From positions 1,674,001-1,738,000 of the forward strand of contig NW_020825312.1 of NCBI RefSeq assembly GCF_003286085.1: 64,000 bases of DNA, written 5' to 3'. This stretch comes from Drosophila persimilis (Eukaryota > Arthropoda > Insecta > Diptera > Drosophilidae). Of this stretch, positions 23,201-35,777 are shown one piece after another. The position numbers and the translations under genes are program-made. Every line of letters starts with the position of its first letter. Position 1 is the stretch's first letter. The notes beneath the pieces were generated by a model. It saw nothing but the letters and a program-made list of their open reading frames with translations. It searched no databases and was not told the origin of the DNA.

Positions 23201-24710
23201 CACACACACCGGACACGAGAACCAATCGAGTGGAGGCGACGCAACAAGCAAATGTCAATTGAAAGGAGAACAAGGAGTAGGAACAACAGTCCTTTTCCTT
23301 TTCCTTTGCCTGGCCTCCGAGCCCCCAACGCTTGTTGGCAAAAGAAATTAAACACACAAAAAAAGGGAAACACAGAAATGAAAGAAAGTTAAGCCCCCAA
23401 GACAATTGGCAATGGTTGGGCCTCTGGCGAAGTGATGGGATGGGTTGGGACTGGATGGGACGGGATGAGATGAGATGAGGCAGAGCAAGCGGGAAGCAGT
23501 GGGTGGCCCGGATTGGGGGGCAGGTGGATCTGTGGCATTTGTCTCGACTGTCTCGTTGACATGACGTTGCGCGAATTGTGCTCTGGTTTTGGTCTGTGTG
23601 TCTGTGACTGTGTCTGTGCCTCGGCTGTCGTCTGCCTCCAAAGTGAGCAACACGCGCCGATGATTATGTTGCCGCTGACAACGGCGACGGCAACGGCAAC
23701 AAGAAGAGGAGTGGAGCACAGAAACCACAGGAACAATAACCGAAAACAATAGGGGGGAAGGCCCTTGTAGATTAATCGTTTCTATCAGAGCTATATTGGA
23801 TATACATATGTATGTATATGTACAATTTTGGCCAACTTATGCTTTGACCTTTGCATCTTGTTTCCTCTAAAAGATTTTGCAATAACTACTTATACGAAAT
23901 GGTAATCCGATCACGGTGTTTTCGACTCATATACAATATATAGCGAAATGCACAAAGAAAGGCCAGCTTAAAGCTTTTGTTCTGGTTTGATTATATACGG
24001 TATATAACTGGGTATGTATACCAAATGTATGCTTATAATAAATATATATATATGTTTAGATTTTTGAAAATCCTAAGGATCTGATTAAAATCATAATAAC
24101 ATTTGCCAACTTACACAGAAGCAAAACCAGACAACTCCGAACTCTGCCATCAGCTGCCAAAAGGACGAGGGCAGCTTTCGGATTCGACTTGGCGGCAAAT
24201 GTTGTGCGGCACGAAGCCGCACTATTCATTGACTAAAAGTGACGCATGCGCTGTGGCCACACACACAGGGGACTCCGATTTGGTTGCATTTGGTTCTGGC
24301 CGCAGTTTCAGTTCGTGTTTGCCACTCGTGCGCTTAGGTTGGCACAAGCGGCGTATGGGTGATATTTTTGTTGGTCCCTAGAGTCTGCCTGTTGGCCCGC
24401 TGCTACGTCTGATTGGATTTTTGGCGCAAGAAGTCTAAAAAGCCGGCTAAAGTGCTCCGCGTGCGTGTATGTTGCCGGAAATACTTACGGGTAATCGAAA
24501 GGCAGAGGCCAGAAAAGAAAGACGAAAAAAACACCGAAACAAATTCTAAGAAAATTAACTTGGGCCATTCGTTAGGAGCTGGCTATGGCTGCCATTATTA
24601 TGTTTTTTTTTTAGCTTTGTGCCCCCTGCTTACTCGAAAGTAGGTTAATTGACGTGTGTTGTGGGTGGATCTACAAGGAAAATAACAACAAAAAGATACT
24701 TATACATAGG

Positions 24711-24901
24711 TATATAAAAAACAAATACCAGAACAGACGCAGAGGCAGTGCCAGAGGCAGAGACAGAGGCAGGAAGTTAAGTGTCCAAGGGCCCAGTCCT
24801 GAGACCTCCCAAGAGATTCAGTGAAACGCGCAACACGCGACGACATCTCAAAGAAGATTAGATCCAAGCTTAAACTTAAACCAATCTAAAGCTAATCCAA
24901 G
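24711..24901 (+). promoter_or_regulatory. Candidate TATA promoter and non-coding first exon
   Basis: TATATAAAA at 24711-24719 is followed by a leader-like A/CAG-rich stretch and a strong donor, CCAAG|GTAAGA, at 24902. An initiator-like TCAGTG lies at 24818-24823 as an alternative start. If real, this would be a leader exon whose first downstream partners on the + strand could be the exons at 45645 or 51466 (CCN gene). Seen: motifs and donor. Inferred: transcription and the partner. Confidence 0.3.
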
Positions 24902-27900
24902 GTAAGAGATTGAATTCGAATGAATGCGTTGTCTATACTTTAACACTCATGTATCAATTAAGCTCTTATCGAAATAAAGTTTCCATTTGCTTTCATTTCA
25001 ATGATTACAACTTTTTAATGGCCAGTTTTCATAATAATTTTTATCTGCCAGTAAATTGCCGAAGCAATCGAATTAAATGTATTTGTTAAGTATCTTTTGT
25101 TTGCGGTTGAGCGAGTTTGTTGCCGATAATTTTGTTATTCTTCAGTGGCTAATTTTAATTGGTTTTTGGTATGAATGAGTTTTGTAAAGCATGAATCAAT
25201 GAATCAGATGTGTGCATCGATTGAACAGCAGTATGGGCTGTGTGGGGCTCTAAAAGTTGTATACTGACTGTTAATGGTAGGAAAAACATTGAGTTGGCAG
25301 ACAGATTGACTGATTTAATTGGCTTTTATGATAATGTTTTTAATACTGAAAGAAATCATTCAAATGAGGATAGGTTTATCGTTACAGATTACAAAACTAA
25401 CTACCTTAAACCAGGGAAATCCGTAGTATACCTTCGAAACTATTTGAAATGTCTATTAGATTCTAGTCTTGGGTAAATCCTGAAAGTGTTTTTTTAAGCC
25501 AATTTCAAATATAATTCGATCGTTTTATAAAAATCTTCCTGAATTTATAAAAAACTCCGATATTTGTATCCTATTTGGTTAACGTTTCCAGTTGAGTAGA
25601 ATTTTGTCTACTCAATCGTGATCTCAGTGTCCCCTTCCCCACCATTTCTGCATTGCCACTGCAGCAACTAAATAAAAATAAAAATGAAACTGAAATAAAA
25701 CATATGCAAAATAAACTTCAAACAAATGTCGCCGCACAGAGTTTTTGGGGCCATCAAAATCCACAAGCAAAATGTAAAAAAGGACTACAGAAAAAATTAA
25801 AATAAACAAAGTGAGCAAAGGGGGCAAAGTGGGCAGTGCCTTCATGGGTCGGTCGGTGGCGTCTCTCTGTGTGCCTCGAAGGCGGAGCTCCGCTGCACAT
25901 ATTTATTAATTTTTTGGTTTTTTATTTTTTCCTCTTGCCCCACCAAGTGGTGCGTGTGTGTGTGGCTGTGGGTGTGTGTCAAAATTTAAAAGCATTCTTG
26001 CCGGGCTGCCTTTTGCTCGGGTCCGGGCGATGTCCTGGCAGCTGCCTCTCTCTCGCTGTGTGTGTTGGCGCTTTGTTTTATTATTTTGCGGAAGCTGCGA
26101 ACCAACATTTATAAAAAGGTTTTTCTTGCTACGTGAGGCACACACCAACAAACACACAGAGGAGCATTGCTCTCTCTGCATTACCGTTATTTTATGACGG
26201 AAGTACATTTAAGCAGATTTTTTCCACAGGACTCCCTTCAGACCCAAACAAGAAAAAAAGGGCTGCAGAAAAAGAGCGCGCGCGAGAAAATTTAAATATT
26301 TCCCTTAACGCGCTGTGCTTTTCATTTGTGCCGTCTCTCTAAAATTTATGACCAACCAAATTGGTATATGCCCTCGTTCCCCCCCTCCCTCCGTCCTTTC
26401 CATCCTCTAAAAGGCAGCAGCAATAATAAAGACAATACCGACAGTTCCCTTCGATTGCTATAACAAATAAAAAGAGAAGAAAGGACTGTGACTGCGAGGT
26501 CCCTTCGGTTAGCAAAACATTGAAAAGCAAAAACACCTACTATATAAAATCTGACTTAAAGCCACATATTTCATTAATTGAAATTTAATTCAATTGCCAG
26601 AAAGATGGAGAGTGCCAAGTGAAAGTCAGGACGCAAAATACGCATAAATTTCAAACGCACACATACCTCGGGGTGAGAGATTCTTTGCCCAAGTAAGTGA
26701 CTCAATAAATAAATTTACCTGCCAACATCTTTCTGGCAGTCCTGGGGGACTGATTGTTGTTGCCTCTGGTCTTGCTTAGCCAAGGTGGATTTGTGTGGGC
26801 CAAGTGGGTGCTAAAAGATCTGAGGAATAGCTTGGGGGCATACGAAAGAAGGGAGCTATAAGGCCTGAGTGTTCTTCATTTGAAAACCAAATTATATATG
26901 AACAATTTAGAAGGATTTAACGATGGAAAACTAAGGTGTTAGTCGCAGAAATATTATAAATTCTATGATGTAACTCATTTGCAAATACGTATATATACCT
27001 ATTTTTTCAAATGAAAGGTAAGCCACGCTTCGAATACTCCCCTCGATCCCATTTTAATTCCACGGCTTTGCACTTACTTTTGATGGTCTACTCCTCCGCT
27101 TTCAGTGAATTATTATGTGCCATGTGTAATGATCTAATCTAGGCGACAGGCATACATATAACAGCACCCGAGGATGAGCTGGAAAGAAGCCGTGGAAACG
27201 CAAACTCGAATTTACACAGCATTAAAACAGTCTGAGAGACACACTCCTGACAGGCGGGACAGGACAGGACAGGGCAAACACAAAGTGAGGAAACGTAGCA
27301 GAGCTGCAACGTTTATTAACTAAGTGAGCTATTCAAAATCAAAGCAGCAGAAAAATTCACTGAGGAGGAGAGCGACTGGCAGTGGAGGGTGGCAGAGTAG
27401 GAAAATGTGTCGCCTGATTGTCAGGCAAATGTCAAGCTCAAGCTGCAGCGCGCCTGAGGGTATGCCAAGCCATGTCCCCATCGCTGCAGCGGTGCCTTTG
27501 CCTCTGCCTCTGCACCTGCAACAATGTGCAAGACATTTATGGCACGAGATGCCGCTGGCAGCAGGCAAATGCCTTGAGTGGCATCGCAATAGCTGTGGCA
27601 GAGGCAGAGGCAGCGGCAGCAACATCCAGGCATTCTAATGCTGCCTCGAAGACATTTCCGTGGTGCGTTTGCCAGAACGTGGAAAGCGCATTAGCTTTGT
27701 CATTTATTGTCGCAGCGACTTCGAGGGGAAAATCTGAAAGGAAAGTTAAAGACAACTTTAAGTTATCCTTTCGGGCACGAGCGTACCCTTTCGAGTGACA
27801 CTTTTCCTAGTGACACTCAACCCATCAAATTGTACACATTTTTAATATGCACTCCAGGGACAACTAAGGAACTGGCTATGTGGAGGCAGCCGAGTGTTGG

Positions 27901-30900
27901 ATTTGGACTCGGGCAAATGTCAAGGTTCCACACGCCTCGTTAGCTGCATTTTCATAATTTATCAAGGCCCTGGCTCTAGCCGGGCTTTAATAAAAGGTTT
28001 GAATTTAGAATTTGCCAGTTTTCTAATTTATTTTAAATGACACAGACAAAGACGTGAAGTTCTTTGTTCCTCTCAATATCATCAGCTCCTCGCCACTCTC
28101 CATCTCTCCGCCTCTGCATAAAAAGTGTGAACAATTTTATTGTGTGGAAAATTTGCTTGCTCACATGAGTCCCCGTCTGTGTGTGTAACTGCATGTGTGT
28201 GTGTGTGTGTGTGCCCAGCTGCCACTGAGCGGAAAATACTCTTGCATAATTTAAAAGTGCCCGCATCATTCATACGCAGTGTTGTACGCCTCACGTTGTG
28301 CTCTATGCTCGGTGCTCGGTGCTCGCTGCTTTGTGCTTTGCCCCGCTGTGCCATGCCCCATGCCCCATGCACCATGCCGAGCGGCCAAGGTAACAATGGT
28401 AAGGTCGCTGTTTGTCTGCCTCTTTTTTTCGTTTTCGTTTTCGCTTTTTTCCTAGTTTTTCCATTTTCCATTTTCCATTGTTTGTTTTAAAGACTTTTTT
28501 CGGCGTGCCTGTTTAGAAGGCCCGCCCGGATATGTGCAGGAATGTGCGTTGAAATGTTGCATTTTCCGGATTTGTTGCCGCAAAGTTGTGATTGGACTGT
28601 GATTCATAAAAAGTCTAGTGGGTGGATAATTGGCTTGGGTGTACATTTTAGGGGAATAATATTTCTACGATATGTTTATTTCTCATAAAACAACATGAGC
28701 TTGGTTGTTAACGAAAGTTTCCCCATGATTTGCGTTTGAACTTTACTTTTAAAGTTAAATCCCACCAGAATTGACTCTCCTAGAAGGCCCTCTTATCTGA
28801 ACCAATATTTTGACCCACATATGAATCCAATTTCGAAGGCCCTCAAACTCCACTCAAAAACGATAACAGCTTCAAGCGATTTCAGTTTCAATTTTTGTTG
28901 GTTTTCCATAACCTTCAACAAGTCCCCCCCACCCCCACCCCGCCCAGATAAATCTCTATAGGCGTATTAGGCGTTCCATTCTATCCTCTCCTGTTCGGGT
29001 CGGAGCACGAGTTTGGTTAGCTAATTCCTTGAAAATTCTTAAATTCCCATTTGAGGACACAGAGAAATCCCTTTCAATTGCCACCAATTCCCCGAGTGGT
29101 GGACCCACCGCCGACTGCCTGACAATTAAAAAGCTAAAAAACTACAGAAAAAAAGTGGGAAATAAAGGCGAACGGAACGAGAGCCCCACTTGAATGCAGC
29201 TAACCATGAAAGCGCGTTAAAAAAGCATTGCCTGCACACGGCTCTGCCGCTTTTGTAGCCGAGCCCCAGCGTCCAGGCCGGCCCATCAAAAATGCATGCA
29301 AAATGCCGAACCGAGGGCCAGGGTGGCGGCAGTCAGCAGGCAGCAGGCAGCTCAACAATTTTGCCTATGGACACGGTCCAGCTGAAAAATAGAGAAAAAA
29401 TATAAATCTTAAATGCCCTGACATGTGTTCACAGAAAAGTTGAAGCTTATAAAAAAAAGAAGGAACCCAAGAGATTTGGTGGATAGAAACTGATAATACC
29501 CTTACATACTCAGCGAAAGTCTTTTTAAAGTCTAGTACCGATCATTCCATGAGAGCTATGCAGAATTTAATCGAACTAGAAGGCCTTAATATGATCGATT
29601 CGATTATTGGAAGAGTTCAAGTTTAGGTTTCAATGCTATCCTCGTCTATGATTAATATTTCAATTGTTTTAATAAGTGGGTAAGTGAATTCTCATCAGGG
29701 CTGTACGTATTAATGTACATACGAGTATTTAAGAGCACCTATAGAACCTTTTCAGTGCCCAAAAATAGTCAACTTCAAGCAAATACAACCGCCAGCCCGG
29801 AGCACTCTGTTCTCCCTGTGCACTTTGTGAATTATCAAAGGGCCGAAACAAACCTTTGCTCTGAAGGGGGTTGGAGTGGGTGGAGTAGCTGTTTGGGTGT
29901 CTAAGTGGGCGGAGTAGCTAGCTAGTTGTGTGGTTCAGTGGGTGGTTCGACTGGGTAGCCCAGCCCTTTGTACATCGGTGTTGCTTAGCAGCAAATTACT
30001 TGGCATGTCAGCGAATGTTGACGACGCGTCGACAAATTTTCCTGGCCAAAATAGTTTTCTCCACTCATTTTCCCAGCAGGTAGCGTTTTATTCAATAAAC
30101 CATTTCTTCAGCTCCATATATGTGTGGCGGCAACAATGTTTATGGGTCTATGCACTCGTATGGGTATTTGTGTGTTTGTACTCGTATAATATGTAGATTT
30201 TGATGGTAAGAAAAAAAAAACCGAAGCGGTAAATCAGTAAACATGCATTCGCATGGGAGTCCGGGGTAGGCGGTGGCGCTGCTCATGATTTATAAGCAAT
30301 TTCTCATGTTGCATGCAATCGTGTGGCAAAATGTCGGGGGACAAGTGAGTTAGAGATGAGTTCTTGTTTGGGTGAATATTTCGAGATCATGGAAGGCTTG
30401 ACTATGGAAAGAACGATCTGGAAATCGTGATATAAGATTCGGCTTTGCCCACAGCTTGATGTAGCAATAGCTGGACATTATAGTATATTTCTATATATAG
30501 CATATTTCCCCTAAAACTTGTAATTATTTATATTTGAGGCTATATTTAGACCAAGTCAAGCACATTCCGGGAATAAGCTTAATAAAGGGCAAATCTCATC
30601 TGTCTACGCTCATCTCTATCTTTGGCTTTAGTTGAATAGGCAAATTTCTTAAATTTGCAGACACATACCACGATACCCACTCAACCCATGGACATGGGCA
30701 GAAAACGAGGCCCCGAGTAGAACCCGGCAAAAATGCTTATATTTTTTATGCGCAAAATAAATTGAACTTGAGGCGAAGTGGATGGATGGGCCGGGGGTCT
30801 GAGGTTCTGGCTAAAGGCAAATCATTTTGGAGTAGACGAAAAGCGACGAAGCGCATAAATTGTTGGCTCGTCTTACACACACACACACACACACATACAT

Positions 30901-32509
30901 CAGCTTAAAAAATACATCATACAACATACAGCGCATGCCATACATATAAAGCCAAGTGAAGTTTGAAAGAGGCGTCCAAAATGCTTGAGTTGTGTTTTCG
31001 CTTTGAGGGATTATACCTGCCGGAAAAAAGGGAGCCCAAGGGGTGCCCAAGGGCAGCCCAAGACGTGGCAGACAGCCACGAACCCACATCCCGCTGAAAG
31101 CTCATCTCTAGAGATTCCTGCCTTAAAATTATGATTTATACTTATATTATAATTTTCCTTCTCCTTCTCTATGCTTCCCTCTCTCTGTTTCTCTTGTTTT
31201 GTAGTTACTGATACTGTGATATTTTCGGATTTAAGTTGAAATTTGTGTGCCTTATCCTTGCCACACCCAGTGCCCCCTAAGGGCAGTATTTTTTCACTTT
31301 AATCGCTGTTGCTATTTCGTATATACGAGTCCCGTCTGTGTGCTTGATGTCTCCATAATGTGACACAAAGTGGGGCTTCTCCTTCCGCTACTGGTTCCAA
31401 TGGGCACATTCATTTCTCCATGGCTGTCAAGCGGAAAGGTTCTATCCTTATACGTTATTCTTATACATAGTATTTGTGGTTAGTGCAAATCGATAAAACA
31501 CCTCAGCTGCCATCGCCATTGCCATTGCCATTGCCGTTGCCGCCGCAGCCTTGCTGGTACTGCAAAATGGAAGCGGAGCTCTCTTTTGGTAACTATTTTC
31601 TAGCACTAGTTCCCCCGAGTTTTTTTTGTTGCAATGTTTTCACTTTTTCCCCAAATGATGATGATGATGGGGATGTGGTTGAAAAGATGTCAATGGCTTT
31701 GGCCTTGCTCTGTTGATTTCGGGAACATTTTGTGGAAATTACTTGGGCATAAAAATCGATGCCCGATATCGGTTATGATAGCGAACAGGTAACGATGCTT
31801 GAACAGATCCAAATGGGTCTTGCGGCTGCTCATTTGGCAATAGGTGAATCGAAAGGGAAGAGATTTTGAGTGCCTTAAGATGGGAGCACAGAACAGCCGC
31901 CGCCCCCCATTATGGGGATAATACAGTAAATGGAAATCCCCCCATCAATTGCTATGCGAGACTGCTCGAAGACACACCTGTTCGTTCGCCTTGGGCCACT
32001 CTCTGGTGGCCTGGCCAAGGAAAATCGATTCACTCAATTATGGGGGTGCTCGGAACTGCACTCTGGTGCAAGTTTAATGCCAACTGCAATATATTCTCTC
32101 TTTGGCCAAGAGAGCTTTAAGGCCAGACAATGCTTACGCTGGGAAAATCGTCAGGGGACACCAGCCGGGGGCCATTCTCATTTTGTTTGTAATGTGTCCA
32201 ATAATAGTGGCATTACGCCCATTTAACATGCACAAACACTGGCAAACGAACACGAACACGGGCACAGATGGCCGACTCTCGACTGTCGATGTCGGTGTCG
32301 ATGTGCGTGAGCATACGCGTGCATAAAAATGTCCTTAACCCACTAGCACTACCACTATCCGGGGCTAATATTAGCATAATGTGCGTGTGCCTCTGCCCCA
32401 CTCCAAGAGCGAGTGGGAGTATGTGGGAGTGTGTGTGCAAGTGTGGATAACAAAACCAAAGCCGCTTTTGGTGAGTAGGCGCGTGGCAGGGCAGGCACCG
32501 TTTCCCCAA

Positions 32510-32552
32510 ACAGCCAGCAGACAGCAGCCAGCAGACAGCAGCCAGCAGCGGG
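32510..32552. repeat. CAGCCAGCAGA tandem repeat
   Basis: About three imperfect copies of an 18-nt unit built from CAGCAGACAGCAGCC. Simple-sequence origin; the Gln-rich frame is not a gene. Confidence 0.8.
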
Positions 32553-35500
32553 GCCAGCCACAACCCCACAGTCTCACAGCCCAGAGTTGCCAACATCCTA
32601 CTGTACTGGCGGCTGCCGTTGCCATAAACAGACAAGCCACATCAACCGTAAATTCCTTTGTATACCCTGCTGCCAGAGGATGTACTGGAATTAATAGAGT
32701 ACCATGTACTGCTTGGCTTGATACTGGCGATATAAAGATGATTATGGCTTTGTGATCAGAAGCCATCATTTACTGTCATTGTCAAAATTAATGGATCAAA
32801 GCCACACAGGAAATATAATCACTACTGACGCTCTGTAATTCTCTCTGTCCATCTATCTTTCACTTTACATCTTCACTTTCTAGAAAATTTAGATGAAAAA
32901 TGACTGACAAATCTGCTAAATCAGTTCATCTCTACCTCGTTTTTTATCGAAAACTTTTTAAGGGTATGAGATGTGTCCGGGTAAGCCAGACTTCAATCTT
33001 GCTTTCCTGTTAATTTACACACAGCCTATGATGTATGCACTGCCATACTCCGAGCGTATTCTGTCCATTAAAGAAAATGAATCTCACTCCCTGTCTCTTT
33101 CTCATTATCGCCCTTTCTCCGCTCCTCTCTATCTCTCTTTTCACATATTTATATGCAGTCAGACGGTTCCTATTTTATGCGAAACGATCTGGCGTAAAAT
33201 GGCCAAACGACATTGATGCAACCGTTTCCGTTCGTCATGCCCTTTCGTTTCATTTCACCTCGTTCCAGTGCCCCTTTCACCATCTCTTGTCGTGGGCTTC
33301 TAGTGCCATTGTGTGCGTTCTTCTGTTTGTGCTTGTGATTGTATTTGTATGCTTGTGTGTGTGTGTATGTGGAGGCCTGTCCGGTCAAAGATTAAGCACA
33401 TAATGGGCGCGTGCCCCGGCCATTCTGTGGCTAAGCCTGAGCCGCGTTTTTAATAACATTTTATGCCATTCGGGATCTGGCTCTGGTTCTGGTTCTGGCT
33501 CGGGATCCCCCCTTTATTTGGGGGTACGTTCAGCAATAAATGAGCCGTTAAGCGCTTAAAGTTGGCCAAGACCCGCAAATACACACACACACATACATGT
33601 GTGTATGCGTGTGGGTCTTTACGTGTGGTTGTCTTTTGCGTGCAAGGCCTTTTATTGCCGCTTTATTGTGGCCAAGTGGCGGTGCCTGGCCTGGCCCAAA
33701 GAAGCGGCCAAGTAAAGCGTCATAAACGGGTTAATGACTTGGAAGTTGCTTTTAATACGTACAAAAAATGTTGAGCATTTGCCGTTGTCTGCCTCGACTG
33801 GCACTCAAGTGTTCGACTCGGCTCTTGAGGCCGTCTTTATCGTCGTCGTGGGCCCGCTCACATGCTGCTCCATTCTCCATGCTTTATTGACGGCCTTTCC
33901 CCTTTTGGCCCCGGCTTTTATCAATTTAATGTCGCTTGTTTGCTTTGGCACCAGTCGCCGTATGATTATTTTTTTATGGCTAATTTTTAATTTGTTTGCG
34001 AACATTTTCAGAGGATGTCACCCCTTGCCTTGGCTTGCCCTGCCTTGCCCTTCCTTTATCGGCGGCTGTCAGTGCTGGCAGTTTATTTCAGTTTTCCGAC
34101 ATTTTTCTGCATCCCTGAATGGACAACCAGTTGCAGAGTTTTCCCTCTTTCTCTCTCTCCCTCTCTCTCTGTCTCTCTGTCTCTCTCTTTCTCGCTGCCA
34201 TTTCCTGTTGTGTTCTCAATTGTTAAACATTTCCGCTTCCGTTGCCTACAAATGGGCGCCCATTTTTATTTAACACTACGAATGGGTGCTCTTTTTGTTC
34301 GGGGCCTGCCGCCGCCCCTTTCCCATCCCATGTGTGTATGTGTTAAGGGGCATAAATATTTTATGAAGCTATTTTTTGATTTATGCCTCCATGTGGCAGG
34401 CATTTAGGTGTTAATAGTTGCGTGTTATATTCTTAATGTCTGCCTCTGTCAGTCCTCATTTCGAATGCCCACAACTGTAGTGCGGTCGCTGTGCGGGCCC
34501 CAATCATTAAAAACAGTTTTGGAATAATTATATACTAAATTTAGTAATGTTTTGATTGTGTTTGACATGGCGAGAGAGGAGTAACAGCTGGAGTAGCAGC
34601 AGAAATCCCACCCTTACACAACACACGACAAAAAGAGCTTAAAAGTTTTCTTAAAAATAAATTTCCTTTGATCTTTTGTATTTATTTTCTGGTTATTGTA
34701 TAAATTAGCAGAAATAGGACACCTTTTAGTTTACATGTCATATAACATGACAGAGATCTCCTCTTCCTTTGAGACAGCTCCGTCCTTAGCCCTTCTACAT
34801 TCCTCCTTTTAGACGAGTATGTGTGTACTTATATAAGCCACAGCTCATCAGGCAACTCATCTACCGTTGCGGCCATTAAAAGATATCAAGCAATTCAAAA
34901 CATATTCGAAGTCCTACGGCTGATGGCTGGAAAATAAAGTAAAACAAAAATTCATTTTGACGTCTGTTTTCGTTGCTCTCATTCCTCCCACTAGCTGGCT
35001 CCCTTCTGCCATCTCCTTCCTCGTCTTCTTTTTATACTCGTTTTATGGCTCACTTTTTATTTGGCTTTCGTTTCGTGTCTCACGTGCACTTCATTTTGTA
35101 ATTACCTCGGGCCCCGAATGTGGCAACGTTCTAAAAATTTGTCGAGTTAATGACAGAATGTTTAAAATTGCCTTTTGTAAAGAACATCAGTGAATAAATT
35201 TACACACACACACACACACGTGTATAGAAAGAGAGGCACACACACACGGACACACACAGACTGAACACAGACAGCACACGACTTCCGTTCGCCATTTGCA
35301 TTGGGGGCGAGTGTAGGGAAAGGGAAGGGCAGCAGAAGCAGGCAAAGTCACGTCGCAGCATTTTGACTCCTGGTCTCACTCGGTCTCTGGTGCCTGCTTT
35401 CCTTTTCGTTCCTTTTATGCGCCTAAAAGTATGCACAAGTTAATTTGATTTCGCTGTAAGTCAGACACAAAACTAAACCCGCTCGTCGCCCTGCCAACTC

Positions 35501-35747
35501 GGGCGAAAAATCAAAATTTCCGCACATTGCCTATTTTTCAAAGGAGCAAGCACACACTCACACACAGATCCAAACCCAAGGCCATGTATACGAGGGTACA
35601 GCGAAATTTATTTGAAATTTATGCCCATGTAAATGTACACGAGTATGGATGCATACGTATGCCTGTCTCCGTGTCTGAGGATTCCGTTGAATCGCTTCTT
35701 GATTCAGTAGCCTAAGCGCGGGTCTGTCAATCGAATATATGTCGTAC

Positions 35748-35777
35748 TCCTCCTCGTACTCGTACTCGTACTCGTAT
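35748..35777. repeat. (CTCGTA)n hexanucleotide repeat
   Basis: Four CTCGTA units plus degenerate flanks. The Tyr-Ser frame through it is an artefact of the repeat. Confidence 0.9.

Larger units (their letters stand above)
17010..24700. other. Gene-poor intergenic stretch
   Basis: No coding exon is convincing on either strand. The stretch contains a repeat remnant (17720-17995), an imperfect CACTCG hexamer run (about 18144-18180), an A-run (about 19415-19434), a GACA run (about 19469-19487), an AT microsatellite (22065-22105) and a 12-nt minisatellite (23129-23200). Frames listed as open in this stretch consist of simple sequence or AT-rich noise. Confidence 0.55.

Noticed and set aside
23082..23405. 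Overlapping frames through the 12-nt minisatellite
   Set aside because: They are open in several frames only because the repeat unit is 12 nt long.
33734..34273. + strand open frame of 179 codons
   Set aside because: Driven by T/C-rich and CTCT runs giving Leu/Ser/Phe; no splice or domain support.
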